Assembly (NCBI GenBank): GCA_003508835.1
Contig: PUFA01000081.1
Location: 5,456,001-5,520,000 of the forward strand
Direction of reading: 5' to 3'
Length of the DNA: 64,000 bases
Origin: Eonycteris spelaea
Lineage: Eukaryota > Chordata > Mammalia > Chiroptera > Pteropodidae
Positions within the stretch are counted from its first letter, which is position 1; each line of letters opens with the position of its first letter. Positions 1 to 10,809 of this stretch are shown one piece after another. The position numbers and the translations under genes were made by a program. A model generated the notes under the pieces. The model was given only the letters and a program-made list of their open reading frames with translations. It made no database searches and had not been told where the DNA came from.

Positions 1-1028
1 TGACAGATGGAAATTAAAATATTGCATTTCATTACGTAAGCTCTTTGAAGACTATAGCATTAATCCATGGGCAAACTTGTTTCCTATTATTGCCCTCAGT
101 TAGATTTAACTACACTGAGTGGGGCTGAGAGGGACAGCCAATGACCACCACTCAGAGGTGGGCAGCTTGTTTTGTTGATGAAGTGCATATTAGTCAGAAG
201 GATATGGTTCATATCATTTCTTTCTAATGCATAGAAATTAATTCATTATCTTTTGCCAATATCACAGGAGTCACCTTAGGGAAATTGCAAGCATAAAATG
301 ACTAGACATTCAATCGCAGGTGATGTTGTCTGCCAAATCAAGGCAAAGTGTAACCAAAAGCTTTCTTTAGAAATAAGAGATAATTATGGGACCATTTTTC
401 AAAGGCTTGACTTTGGGTTTCTATGGTGATTCGAGGGAGATGTTCAGAAGCAACCAATTTCTTGAAAACATAGAAGGGAACTACATTTAATAGAGAAAGA
501 AAGAGGGCCAAGGATTACTATTATAAGCTTATGCTCCAGGTTATGGTCAATGGAAGTGCAATGGTCAACGCAGCACGTTTGAAAGAATAAACTAATGGAG
601 GTGTGGAGAATACATTGAAGGGGTAGGAGATGGAGGGCAGGGGAATTTGTTTGTGGATGAAGAGGAATGTGGATATAAAATGGTCCAGCTTGCAGTGAGG
701 GTGGTGGCTCAAGAGAGTTCAGTTCTTCTGACTTCTGATGGAGCCATTTGTCTTGCATGCACCATTTATGTTGCCCCTTCACTCTGGGATCACACAGCTT
801 TCATACTACTGCTAATTAATCATACCGTTCCTTTCCAGAGAGCAAGTACACAGCCCCAGCATGCATCTTTACAGAGTATTCCAAAAGCTACTCTCACTCA
901 ATTATATCAACAATTATCTAGTAACAAAGTTTAGCTCCTTGTTACCACCCAGGTGTGCCTTCTTTCTAAAATGTTATCTTTGACTCACCCTATCCAACAC
1001 CTAGTTTCTTCTAAAAATGTGTTACGTT
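1..1028. other. No gene seen; anonymous sequence
   Basis: I see no gene and no repeat that I can name. Short open frames on both strands around 444-934 overlap one another and have no recognisable domain, so I treat them as chance. Confidence 0.6.
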
Positions 1029-1029
1029 A

Positions 1030-1385
1030 AAGTATTACATGAGGTGAAGGACATGATGTCCCCAGTGCCAAGCCAACCATGTAGTAGACATTCAAAACAT
1101 GTCTGTCGCCACCGTTAGTTTGGCTGAAGTCTGTTGAATATGGGAGGTCGGTATGTGTCAGTGCCTTTGCTGTTCCTCTTTTGTTCTTCATGTGATCTAC
1201 TTTCTTCTCTCTTCAAAGTCAAATTTGGCTTCCTCTATCAAATTGTCTCCAAACAGTATTATGATGGGCCTGTTTACATGCATGTATTTTGGACCAGCTA
1301 GGGAGTCACTGAGAGTTTGGTTTCATGACTTATCTCTGTATCCCCAGCATACTTGCATATCATAAGCTCTCATAAGCAGTTTAAC
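1030..1385 (+). repeat. L2 LINE relics (3' ends)
   Basis: Two short stretches resemble the L2 3' end in sense orientation. Positions 1050-1110 hold the 'cccagtgcc...gtagacattcaa' type of tail. Positions 1158-1385 hold the pyrimidine-rich terminal region followed by another 'tatccccagca' tail. Both are strongly diverged. They look like two separate relics rather than one element. Confidence 0.55.
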
Positions 1386-1499
1386 TAATGAGAGCCTAGA
1401 TGTGGGTGGTGAATGAGTCCCCAGCACAGAATCTAGGGACTGTAGACATGCTTATGCAGAAGAGTGTGGTCCTTAGAAAACAAGGAGAGCAAACGTCAT

Positions 1500-1632
1500 G
1501 AGCAAGGGGTCCTCCATTTCTATCATTGTAAAACAAGAATAGAAGCCTCTAGAGATGTTGAGAGGATTTTACAAGATAACATGTGCATAGTGCTCACAAC
1601 TGAGCAGAGTAACCAGTAAGCATTCCAGAAGC
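1500..1632 (+). repeat. MIR SINE relic
   Basis: Matches the 3' half of MIR in sense orientation: a 'cattgtaaaacaaga' stretch, then 'gaggattttacaagataacatgtgcatagtgctc', which is the usual MIR order. Strongly diverged. Confidence 0.55.
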
Positions 1633-2108
1633 AGTAGCTACAGGGGCTTAATTAGAAGTTGTATCACAAGGACCAACTTAATAGCTTTTCTACTAAATAC
1701 AGATGGGCTGCTTCATTTACCTGAGGGTTGAGCAAATATCCTGAAATCTTCAGGGAGACCAGACAGAAATCAAGAATGGGGGCACTGTTCCTTCCTTACA
1801 AGAGAGCTACAAAAAGGAGCTATGCCTGAAAGTTACAAAATTACAGATTTCAGGAAGCAAAGTTCTTCTCACAAAATTTCTCTGTGTCCCTATGAGCACC
1901 CACATTTGTTTAACTAAAGCAAAATCATTATACATCAAGGTTGTCAGGCTTTCTGTTTGTGTATTTGCTTTCTTGCTTGCTTAATTATACTTAAAGGTCT
2001 ATAATACAAATGGGAGCTGTCTTAAGATGACTATGTAAGTAGCACAAAGCTGGATAGAATTCAGCCAGTCAGTGGGGCAAAAAAACTAAACTGTGGCCTA
2101 AGAAAGTA

Positions 2109-2111
2109 GAT

Positions 2112-2169
<58 letters not shown>

Positions 2170-2196
2170 TAGATAGAGACAGATAGATAGATAGGA
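2109..2196. repeat. GATA microsatellite
   Basis: A compound tetranucleotide array: about 12 GATA units, a short GACA interruption at about 2155-2167, then GATA again and a run into GGAT-like units. The Tyr/Leu/Ser-rich minus-strand frame over 2098-2310 is only a translation of this array. Such arrays are usually length-variable. Confidence 0.95.
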
Positions 2197-2199
2197 TGG

Positions 2200-4270
2200 A
2201 TGCATGGATGGAAAAGTGGTAAGGATTGGTGGCCAATTGTTTCTGCAGCCTATTTGCAAAGCAATATAAAACAGACCCACGTTTCCCAAATTACCGCCCT
2301 GGAGAAACAAATCGTTACTGTATCCTCATGCCACCTCTACTTGTTAATGTTTTTTTCTGTAAATCAGCTCATTTTATTTAAAATATTTATATTGAAAAGT
2401 AACTTTATACAGCTACTGCAAATATAAAAACAGTATCACTTCTCATACAGAGAAGGTAACTAAAAATTAATTCAATGGAAACAAAGCTATTTATTAAATC
2501 TAGCAGAATTTAGTGAGGCTCAGTGTCTCTGTAACTCATAGATTAGCAAGACTTTACAGAGGTAGAGTCTGACATTGAACTAAGACCATCTCCTTGTTGG
2601 ATTCTGGAAGGCTGAAAGATAATCTAAGAGGAAATGACTCTTTCAGCATGATACTCTCTAAACCCATCCCAAGGATCACCAGAAGAGGCCCTGCACTTTG
2701 GGAAATGCTAATGCAGAAGAAAGAAGAGACAAACTAGATAGTTGACCCAGCTCCACTATTACTAATTCACAATTCCACCTCACACAGGAATTCTGTCTCT
2801 CTGGACCTCAATTTCTTCATGTATGTTGAGTTATTTTACTGTTTCCCATTGAACACAGATGAATGCCAATTGCATATATCATTTCAGTTCTCCAAGACAG
2901 ATAAAATGAGTAGAAATACAACACAGTCCCCCAAATTTAATTCCCATGTGGGTTGAACACTAACGTCAGTAATGATCGAAGATACTGTGCCATTTTGTAT
3001 TTTAATTGCTTTGTCCCAGCCCCCTTTGTAAGTAGTATGGACCCACCAAGATTTAAAAAGAACTATCATGGACTAGATATAAAATGGCAATGAGGACTCT
3101 CTTTGTCATCCTATAATCTGTGCTCAAGAACAAGCAAGGCCCTGCTAGGAAAACAGACAATCTTACATATAGTGGACTATACTGCAGGGGAAAAAGTCTC
3201 AATTTATATTTTACCAATAATAATTCAATTCAGTTTTAATATCCCAAAGGTAGCTCCTAAGGAAATGTTTATTAGACATTAGATTTCAACAGTACAAGAT
3301 AATAGATGATGTTTATTTAGTCTTATGTCACAAGAGCCTAGATTTTAATTAAAAATTGTGTTTTGATAGATTTAGCATACAATTTCTTCTTGATCACAAA
3401 TGTCAGCACAAATCAGTGTCCCCAAATCAGTCTGGAAGATTTCTCTAAGGTATAGCTATTAAATGGAATGCTTGCCACTAAGACAAGATGGTCATAAATG
3501 TGAGGATAACACACACTCTATCCTTGGATTCATTCTCATGGCCTTCTCAAGGTAAAGGCAGGTCTGGAACAGTATACAAAACAGGGTTATATTTATTCAG
3601 GTAAAAAAATGGATCCACAGCTCTATTTTCTTTGAGGTTGCAGCTTTAGCTTTTATCAAACCTTCTGGGAACTAAAGTGGGTGAATTATGAGTCTTGTTT
3701 ATAAAAATAAGATGAAATAGTCACTTCGTCTTTGATATAAATCAAAAGATGAAGAACATGATGGCTCTGGCCTTCTGAAAGAGACATAGGAAATATAGTT
3801 TTGACTCTTAACACATGAAAGACCAACTCCACCAAAAATTATCTTTCTCTTTATAGTCCTAAAAACCTTTCAGTGACACCTGTCCATAATTTTCTGTGCA
3901 TAGGGAGAGGAACTTATAATGCTGAGAGGTAGATGGGAAATTTTCTGGAATTTTAAAGATGAGGATGTCCTAGCCAACACGTTATGTTTAGCAGCCTATG
4001 CTTTCTTTCCTTTTCGAGAACATATCACCCCCCGGCCCAAAACAATAAAGTTCTGATGCTGCCAACAGAGCACTTCTCAAATCCCACCTACAACCACTAA
4101 ACCTCTTCCAAATGGGCGAATAATTTACATGTGACATCCGGAGCTGGCCAATCATATTTCTGCTCCCTCTAATAATAATAAGTGGTTCAAGATTTGAACA
4201 GCAGGGACAGCAGAGCCAAAAGAGTTCTTCCATAGGTTTAATGGGTAAAAGTTTGAAGAAAGAAGTTGTT
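2200..4270. other. No gene seen; anonymous sequence
   Basis: About 2 kb of AT-rich sequence without a recognisable repeat family or a long open frame. The stretch before the microsatellite (1640-2100) is equally featureless. Confidence 0.5.
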
Positions 4271-4274
4271 TGTA

Positions 4275-4372
4275 CGTATTAGTTTAGGTTCAATTATGCT
4301 GCTGTAACAAACTCTTAAATTTCAGTGGTTTTCAACAACCAAGGTTTCTTTCTTGCTCCAAATATGATGTCA
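4275..4372 (-). repeat. Old MaLR/ERVL-type LTR fragment
   Basis: Contains the 'gctgctgtaacaaa...cagtgg' pattern typical of the antisense 3' end of mammalian MaLR-type LTRs. Short and diverged, so the subfamily cannot be named. Confidence 0.45.
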
Positions 4373-4599
4373 ATGAAATAAAGATCTTTGGCCAATTTTG
4401 ATATTAATAGGTCAGAAAGTTTATAATCCTTCTACAGCAAATACTTTAAACATGTATTACATATATTTTAATAATATCTGCTGGAGACAATAAGTTACAA
4501 GACTATAACTAGAGAACTTTAACAATCATGTTATCCACTGGGAAAGAAACTGCCTATCAAATATGGTTTTAATGAAACAGTCTATTACAAAATTCTCTA

Positions 4600-5010
4600 C
4601 ATACCCATCTCTAGGTAGAGCCAGTTAAGGTTGGCCATACCTTGGTAACAGTGAGTGAATCCAATGAGCATATGACTCAAGCAGGGTCAATCAGAGTGCT
4701 TCCCTGGGGTAAGCTTACATAAGATTCTTTCCTATAGGATTTCTAGGCTGGAAGATGTGATTCCCATAATGTTGGATGCCATCTAACCTGTCATAGGAAG
4801 AAAGTCTGATATTAGAGAAAAGCCAAATAAGGACAAATGAGAGTGAGAGAGAAAGAGGTAGAGAGGCAGAGAGGAAGAGATATAAATATGCCCTCAATAT
4901 CTTCAGCCTCAGCTCTAGTCTCCAAGGCTGTCTTACTATTGCTTACTAAAATTGTCTCAGGTTCTGTTACCTATCTTTTCCAGCCCCCAAATTAATAAAT
5001 TTTCCTCTTC
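4600..5010 (+). repeat. Old LTR-like relic
   Basis: The order 'ccaatgagc... tcaatcagagtgcttccctgggg ... gagagag-rich ... ccaaattaataaattttcctctt' resembles an ancient mammalian LTR ending in a polyadenylation region. The family is uncertain. The purine-rich run at 4840-4880 and the following TC run inflate the similarity. Confidence 0.4.
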
Positions 5011-5011
5011 T

Positions 5012-5078
5012 TTCTCTCTCTCTCTCTCTGTTCCCCTCCATCTTTCCCTCCTTCTCTCTCTTTCCCTCTCTTTCTCTA
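5012..5078. repeat. TC-rich simple repeat
   Basis: An uninterrupted TC dinucleotide run at about 5012-5029, followed by imperfect polypyrimidine sequence to about 5078. Confidence 0.9.
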
Positions 5079-5154
5079 TGTTTTTATCTTGTTTTAAAAA
5101 CTTAGGTTTGGGAGAGGTTAAACAGTTGATATAGTATACGCTCTATAACCTAAC

Positions 5155-6057
5155 ATACAAGATCCCTCTTGAACTGGCCCTACTGCCTTTCCAGACTCAT
5201 CTCCTAATTCCCTAGCCCATTTCACATGCCCCACATGGTGTAATGGCTGCTAGAAATTTATTACTTGCAGGAAAATTACTGCTTGGCTATGTCCATGGAA
5301 CATGGCTATGTCCATAAAAACATAGGCTGTCACCCATAGGAACATAACATTCTAAACAAGCTTTCTGCTTCTGTAACTCCACTTATGCACCTGACCTGTG
5401 AGTTGACAGGTAATGAATAGAAGATAGAGAGCCCTTTATGTTTAGACAGAATGAAGAATGGGATTTTGGGTTTAAAAACCCTGTACCTCTACATTTCGGG
5501 GCTGCTTATTTTGGGGTCTGCGTACCCCTGGCAGACCCAGCTGGCCGAATAAAGAGTGTTTCCTATAACTCATTCACTGAGTTCTGGTGGTCCGTGTGTC
5601 TTTCGGAGGCTGACGGCCACAACAATGGAAGCACTGGCTTTTCCCCCAAATACTTTCTGCTTCTTCTCAACAACAGGCCTCTGTATATACTGTTTCCAAT
5701 CTCTTGGGATACTTCTGTTACCCAGGAGAGTGCTCTAGAGAAAGAGAGTAGCACATACAAAAGCCACCTTTGCCTAACTCCTATTCAGCCTTAGCATCTG
5801 GGTTTTAGCTTAGATATACTTGCCAATAGGGCAAGCAAGCTATCCCTGGCACCCAAAGACTGTACAAGCTTTATCTCCTGCATGTCCCCATGCTATCATG
5901 CTTACTCCATACACTAACATGATTCACACTGATCTATAATTAGGTATTTACTCACTTTTTCCATCAGTAAACAAAGACTATGTTATATTCATCTGTATAT
6001 ATCCAATGATAGTTAGAGCCTGGCAAAAGATCTAAAATATTTGTTGAAAAAATAGCT
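5155..6057 (+). repeat. L2 LINE relic, split by a solo LTR
   Basis: Positions 5155-5238 resemble the L2 'ctggccc...tctccagcctcatctcc' segment. The relic resumes at 5625 with the 'gcctctg..actgtttcc' and 'cctaactcctattcagcc' segments and ends in a tail near 6057 ('gagcctggcaaaa...aatatttgttg'). The LTR at 5239-5624 sits inside, so the L2 is the older insertion. This is the C-terminal and 3' end of the L2 ORF2, far too decayed to be coding. Confidence 0.7.
5239..5624 (+). mobile_element. Solo LTR, gammaretrovirus-like, copy 1
   Basis: A 386-bp element starting TG and ending CA, flanked by a perfect 4-bp target-site duplication ATGG (5235-5238 and 5625-5628). Four-base duplications are usual for class I (gammaretrovirus-like) elements. 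A TATA-like run is at 5471-5478 and the polyadenylation signal AATAAA at 5548-5553, giving a plausible U3-R-U5 layout. No internal retroviral sequence adjoins it, so it is a recombined solo LTR. It retains CpGs that old relics lose. A second copy, reversed, is at 22773-23158. The 118-codon frame at 5438-5794 runs from the LTR into L2 and is not a gene. Confidence 0.88.
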
Positions 6058-6379
6058 AGAAAATGACATATTTGAATTTAGAACCTATTATTTCTAAGAA
6101 ATCTATACATTCTCTAAGACCTTTGCTTATTAGTAATGTCTCTAAAGTATATTAAGTACCATAAAATTTAACATTGCCAAATTACTTCTTTTTCCCTGAA
6201 CCAATTTTCTGATTTTCAAAAGATGACCTGAAGATGGAGAAAGGTCTGAAAGTACTTAAGAGCCACAACAGAGATGTTCATTTAAGGCAGGTAGGCTCCT
6301 ATAGTTCACACTCTCGCTCCTTACTGACATGACTTATCTATAAAGAATGACATTTCCAAGATGCCCTTGAAGGGAGTTA

Positions 6380-6790
6380 TGCAGATGACTTAGGCTCAGC
6401 TAGGGTGACACATGCCTCCATAGAACTTGGAAGATATTTTTGAGCAGAATAAGGAGGTGGCAGCATGCAAAAAGGATGGAGCTTCTGTGAAGCATAATGG
6501 GGGAGGTGTATTGTTCTTCTGGGGTCAGCTCAAGAGGAAGTGTCTAACATCACTGATACCAAGTGGCATGAAGGGTCGAAGTGGGGTTTCATTCAGAACA
6601 TTCCATGCCATGGTTGAGCATTTCTCCAGGCCACATGTTCTTGATTATATAAATCTAAACTTAGTTCCTGCTCCTCCTGGTAATTCTGTAAGCTACCTAA
6701 GGCTCTATGATAATTTCCTTTCTGCTTAACCACTATAAGTAGATTCTGTTATCTGCAAGAACCTTGATCTCCTTAATCACTCTTTACAAA
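6380..6790 (+). repeat. Old LTR-like relic
   Basis: Resembles an ancient MaLR/ERVL-type LTR: an internal 'ccatgcca.. gttgag' segment, then a terminal 'ttcctttctgctta..ccactataag..tctgttatctgcaa' region typical of the 3' end. The 100-codon frame at 6427-6729 lies inside it and has no recognisable domain. Confidence 0.4.
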
Positions 6791-6799
6791 ATAGCCTTA

Positions 6800-8225
6800 A
6801 CCTCATTATCCACAGAGTTTATCTGTGAGGTATTGGAATCTGCCCTGAAATAATAGTGTTTCTGGAGTTGAGAAAGTCAGGGTTTAGGGAACTGCACAAC
6901 CCACAATAAGTCATGTCAAGTAAAGAAAACCTGTTTTAATGAGGCGTTAGGATGAAGGTTCCCATCACAAGCTATATATCACCAAAAATTTAGATTTACC
7001 AGGTGTTTTATTTCTATTATATTTTCCTCACAGAAAGGCATTTCACCATCCCTAAATTATTATAGAGCATGTTTCCTGGTATATATATATATATTTTGAA
7101 AGAATAATCTTGAAAACAAGTAAAATAAACAGATGGGGAAATTTATAGTATGAGGGGCAAAGTATTAAATTACATCTGAGTTAATGTAAATGGATAGAGA
7201 ATGTCAACATTCTTGATTCAAAGCTCAGAGGCATTCATCTCACTTCCCAGAGAATGTAGGCAAATGCATATTTATGTCTTCTGTGATGATTCTAGATCCT
7301 TTAAATTTGTCTAATTTGGTGCTTCCTTTTACCCCTGAACACATGCTATTTATTTCAGGACCTTGACAGCAGCCTTTTGTTTAAGCATTAGTGCCTTAAA
7401 TAGGAGTCTTAACATAGGTTCAGATAAAAAATAGGTACTTATCTATGTAATTTAACTTAATGTTTAACAAATTTCAAGTACATCTTCTCTTACTTTTTAT
7501 GCATCATTGCAGCAGGTTTTTTAAAAGCTTAATTGTTTTATTGTTAGATAGTTGATCAATTTTCATCTGACTTTAACTGAGAAAGACTAGGAATAAAGGA
7601 ATAATCAAAGAAGTGAGCTAGCTTTTTAGCTATTTGGAAGTGAGTATTAAAATTTAGTGTAAATAATGAATATCTAGGATATCTAGACCCTCTTGTTTTC
7701 TAAGCATGGGTTTATATACACAGTAAACCCATTCTCTGTTTTTACTTTATAATGAACCCATAGGTGTGACAAGAGGAATTATAAAGTGCTTTAGATTAGA
7801 ATCTCAAATACCAAAGAAGGGGAAATCCATACACTTTTCCCATAATGGGAAGGTAGCAGTACCTTGTCTCTCTGCACGATAATTTCCAAGAACACTCAGC
7901 TTTCTTCATCTCTCCAACATGAGAAGGTACATTTTCTTTCTTCCAGAGTCACCACTACCACTGCCTCTTTTCTTTATTCCCCTTCCCATTTCCTCTAAAA
8001 TCTTGCCATGGAGAGTGAGGAAACCAATGACCTCACCTATCATGGAACTGAGCATCATTGACAAAACTATTCTCAAGTTTTGGGCCTGGCTTTCCCATTA
8101 GTGAAGATATTCTTATCTTTTTTTTTTTTCCCCCTCTATATTCACAACACCAGAAGTATGACTATTACTTAGTAAATACTGAATGAAGAACTGAATTATT
8201 GAGTGAATTAATTATTGAGTAAATA
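6800..8225. other. No gene seen; anonymous sequence
   Basis: AT-rich sequence with a short TA run at about 7081-7094. A possible L2-type tail lies at 8140-8225 ('ttagtaaatactgaatgaa'). The 60-codon frame at 7919-8101 shows no domain. Confidence 0.5.
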
Positions 8226-8228
8226 AAT

Positions 8229-8265
8229 GGCTGGCTGGCTGGCTGGATGGATGGATGGATAGATG
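8229..8265. repeat. GGCT/GGAT microsatellite
   Basis: Four GGCT units followed by about four GGAT/AGAT units. Confidence 0.9.
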
Positions 8266-8269
8266 AAGT

Positions 8270-8980
8270 GGGGGTCGATAGATCAGGGTAGGAATAAAGG
8301 ATTCACACATAATGCAGTAAAGCCTTTCTGGCAGTGAGTGCACCCACCTCTAATAGAAGGGAGACATGCAAGGACCAGAGCAGGACTGACCCAAGAATAG
8401 ATATAAAGGTCAACAAAGGAGGTTGTGACCGGGAGCTAATTTCCCCAATAAGCTTCCCCTTCCCCTACTGGTTATCAATTTTCTCCCTTTGCAGAGAATA
8501 CAATCTAAGCAACTCAATCAATTTATTTCCTTGTAACAGAAACTAATAAACTCTATAAGTAAAAAGGATGAACCAAACGTACTTCCTGGATTGAAAGAGT
8601 TTCTCACATGGGGAGGAGCTGAGATCCAGAAATAGAATATCTCTACTATGATGTTTTAAGGACAGTGCTCTTAGTCTATTTGAGCTAAGGCAAGGAATAA
8701 AAACGTAAAGCCATAATTGTAGGGAGTGGGGAGAGGAAGAGAAAAGAGATACAAATCAAAGAAAAAGAAGCAATATTCAATATGGGCCTTGAAAGATGAA
8801 TAGAAGTTTATGAGATGGACAAGAAAATATAAAGGGTCAAAAAGTATTTAATGCAGAAGAAACTACTTGAACCAAGAAACAGACTCATGCTCTGCACATC
8901 TGCACCTGGCCCTGGCCTGGCCCCAGCCCGCTGACAGTTCCTCCTACCCAGCTTCAATCTCACGAGATGTCATCACTATA
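8270..8980. other. No gene seen; anonymous sequence
   Basis: Purine-rich in the middle (8700-8790). No recognised repeat and no coding signal. Confidence 0.5.
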
Positions 8981-8984
8981 TGGC

Positions 8985-10076
8985 TAGTTGTCCAATGCCA
9001 AAACCTAGATCTGCCATCATCACCCCTTCCTGCCACTCTTTCTTCATCATCATGTAAGGTCAATTTTAGCTTATAAATCAGTTTCTATCTCTGTCCCTGT
9101 CTCTCTCTGTCTCTGTCCCCATCCTGGTCCTTGCTACCCTAATCCCTCAATTGTTTTTTGTGGCAGTTTCCTTACAATACTCCCTTATCCACTTGGGCCT
9201 TCTTCTAATTCATACTGCAATAAAATTATCTTTTTAAAAAATGAACAGCTAATCAAGGTATTTCCCTACTCCAAGCATTTCAGTGGTGTTGTAGACTGAA
9301 TCACAGCTTCTTAAATTCATAAGGTGAAGCCCTAACCCTCAATGCGACTGTTTGGAGATAAAGCTGTTAGAAAGGTAACTAAGGTTAAATGAGGTCATAA
9401 AGGTAAGGTTTGTAATAAGAGGAATGTGCCCAGTATTTGTAAAATAAAAGGAAGAGAACCAGGAATGCAAATGCACAGAAGAAAGGCCATATGAAGACAC
9501 AGCAAGAAGAGGGCCATCTGCAAACCAAGAACAGACACCTCAGGAGAAACCAGACCTGATGGCACCGTGATCTTGGATTTCCAGGCTCCAGAGATGTAAG
9601 AAAATAAATGTCTCCTGTTCAAGCCACCCAGTCTGTGTATTCTGTTTTGGCACCTAAGCTGACTAATACAAATGGCCTCCCATATTTCTTAACCAAACTT
9701 ATCTAATATCCAAAATCCTTAACATGGCCAACAAGGTCCTATGTGGTCTGACCTGTGTATCTCACGTATCACCTCATGCCACAATCCCCTCACTATCTGC
9801 CCTCCCAAAATATAGTCATTTTAATTCCTTCACTTATTCCTGACTTTGCTGACTAGGTCAAATGCCCCAATTATAGGTCATCAGTATTATGTCCTTGTCC
9901 CTTTCCACTGAACAGGTGTTTTGATTAATGTCTGTTTTCTCTACTAATATACAAGTTTCATAAGTGCAGAAAACACTCCTGTTTCTACTGCCACTGTATC
10001 TCGTGCCTAGTATATAACTTTATGCCGTGGCATGAAGTTACTGCTCAAATATTTGCAGATAAATAAATACATATTA
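8985..10076 (+). repeat. Long L2 LINE relic, split by an MLT1 LTR
   Basis: Sense-strand L2 from within ORF2 to the 3' tail. Recognisable pieces in order are: a 'ccaaaacctag..tca' segment near 9000, 'ctgcaataaaattatc' near 9220, 'cctactccaagcatttcagtgg' up to the LTR, then after it 'aatggcctccc', 'ccttaacatggccaacaaggtcc' (9716-9739), and the tail 'ctgccactgtatc...gcctagtatata' at 9990-10020. The reading frame is destroyed. One of the longest L2 remnants in the window. Confidence 0.75.
9287..9670 (+). mobile_element. MLT1-type (MaLR, ERVL) LTR
   Basis: Carries the ordered MLT1 blocks: 'gaagccctaaccctcaatg', 'ggttaaatgaggtcataa', 'gaagacacagcaagaagag', 'gatcttggatttccaggctcc', then a terminal 'aagccacccagtctgtgtattctg' and 'ctgactaataca'. 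It starts TG and ends CA. The flanks AGTGG (9282-9286) and AATGG (9671-9675) are a decayed 5-bp target duplication, as expected of ERVL elements. The interrupted L2 reads correctly when the LTR is removed. No internal MaLR sequence is present. Confidence 0.85.
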
Positions 10077-10334
10077 GTTCAGTTTAATTATTGGAGAATA
10101 GGTTGGTTGGTTAGAGCATAAAACTAAGGGAGTAGCTGAAAATGAGAACAGAAGGTTGTCGTTAAGTTGTTATGCTAAAGAATATTGACAAAATTTCAGA
10201 AGTCCAAAGTGTCACAGAGGGTATAGTGACATAAGAACCCTATAATATTCCTGGTGAGTATATCAACTTGTAAGCATATAATTGCTTTGAAAATTTACCT
10301 AGGTTTTATCTTCTAAAGCAATATCCCAAATAGG

Positions 10335-10535
10335 GCTGATTTTATTCCCCAGGGGATATTTAGTAATGTCTGCAGTTAGTTTTGGTTGTCACATCTGGGG
10401 TATGAATGCTACCATCATCGAGTGAGTGAAAGCCAAGAATGCTCCTAAATATCTTATACTGCACAGAACAGCTTCCACAACGAAGAATTATAATGGCCTG
10501 AAATGCAAATGGTGCCGCATTTGAGAAACACTGTA
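10335..10535 (+). mobile_element. Nonautonomous hAT-type DNA transposon relic
   Basis: The order 'aggggatatttagtaatgtctg', 'ggttgtcaca', 'gaatgctcctaaatatct', 'gcacagaacagcttccacaa', 'gagaaacactgta' matches a common mammalian hAT-type MITE. No transposase is encoded. Subfamily not assigned. Confidence 0.65.
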
Positions 10536-10544
10536 CTAAAGTAG

Positions 10545-10800
10545 AATGGTCATATATATTATGACACAGCAATTCCTCACCTAGACAAATACCCAATGCT
10601 TGCTTACACATTTACAAGAGGAGTCATTACAAAATGTTTATATCACTATTGCTCACAAGAGAAAAAGCTAGAACTAGGTTAAATGCCCATCAATGGGAGA
10701 ACAAATCATGGCATATTCACACAACAGAATATTATGCAGCAGTCAGAACAATAAACTAAAATAATGATAAATTTTACTAATATAATAAAAAACAATTATA
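10545..10800 (+). repeat. Old L1 3' end relic
   Basis: Resembles the end of L1 ORF2 and the start of the 3' UTR in sense orientation: 'catcaatgggagaacaaatcatggcatattcacacaacagaatattatgcagcagt'. Diverged, and runs out into AT-rich sequence. Confidence 0.65.
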
Positions 10801-10809
10801 CTGTTTTAT

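Noticed and set aside
2098..2310. Minus-strand Leu/Ser/Tyr repeat protein
   Set aside because: Translation of the GATA microsatellite.
5438..5794. 118-codon plus-strand frame
   Set aside because: It begins in the solo LTR R/U5 region and runs into flanking L2; the codon run is accidental.
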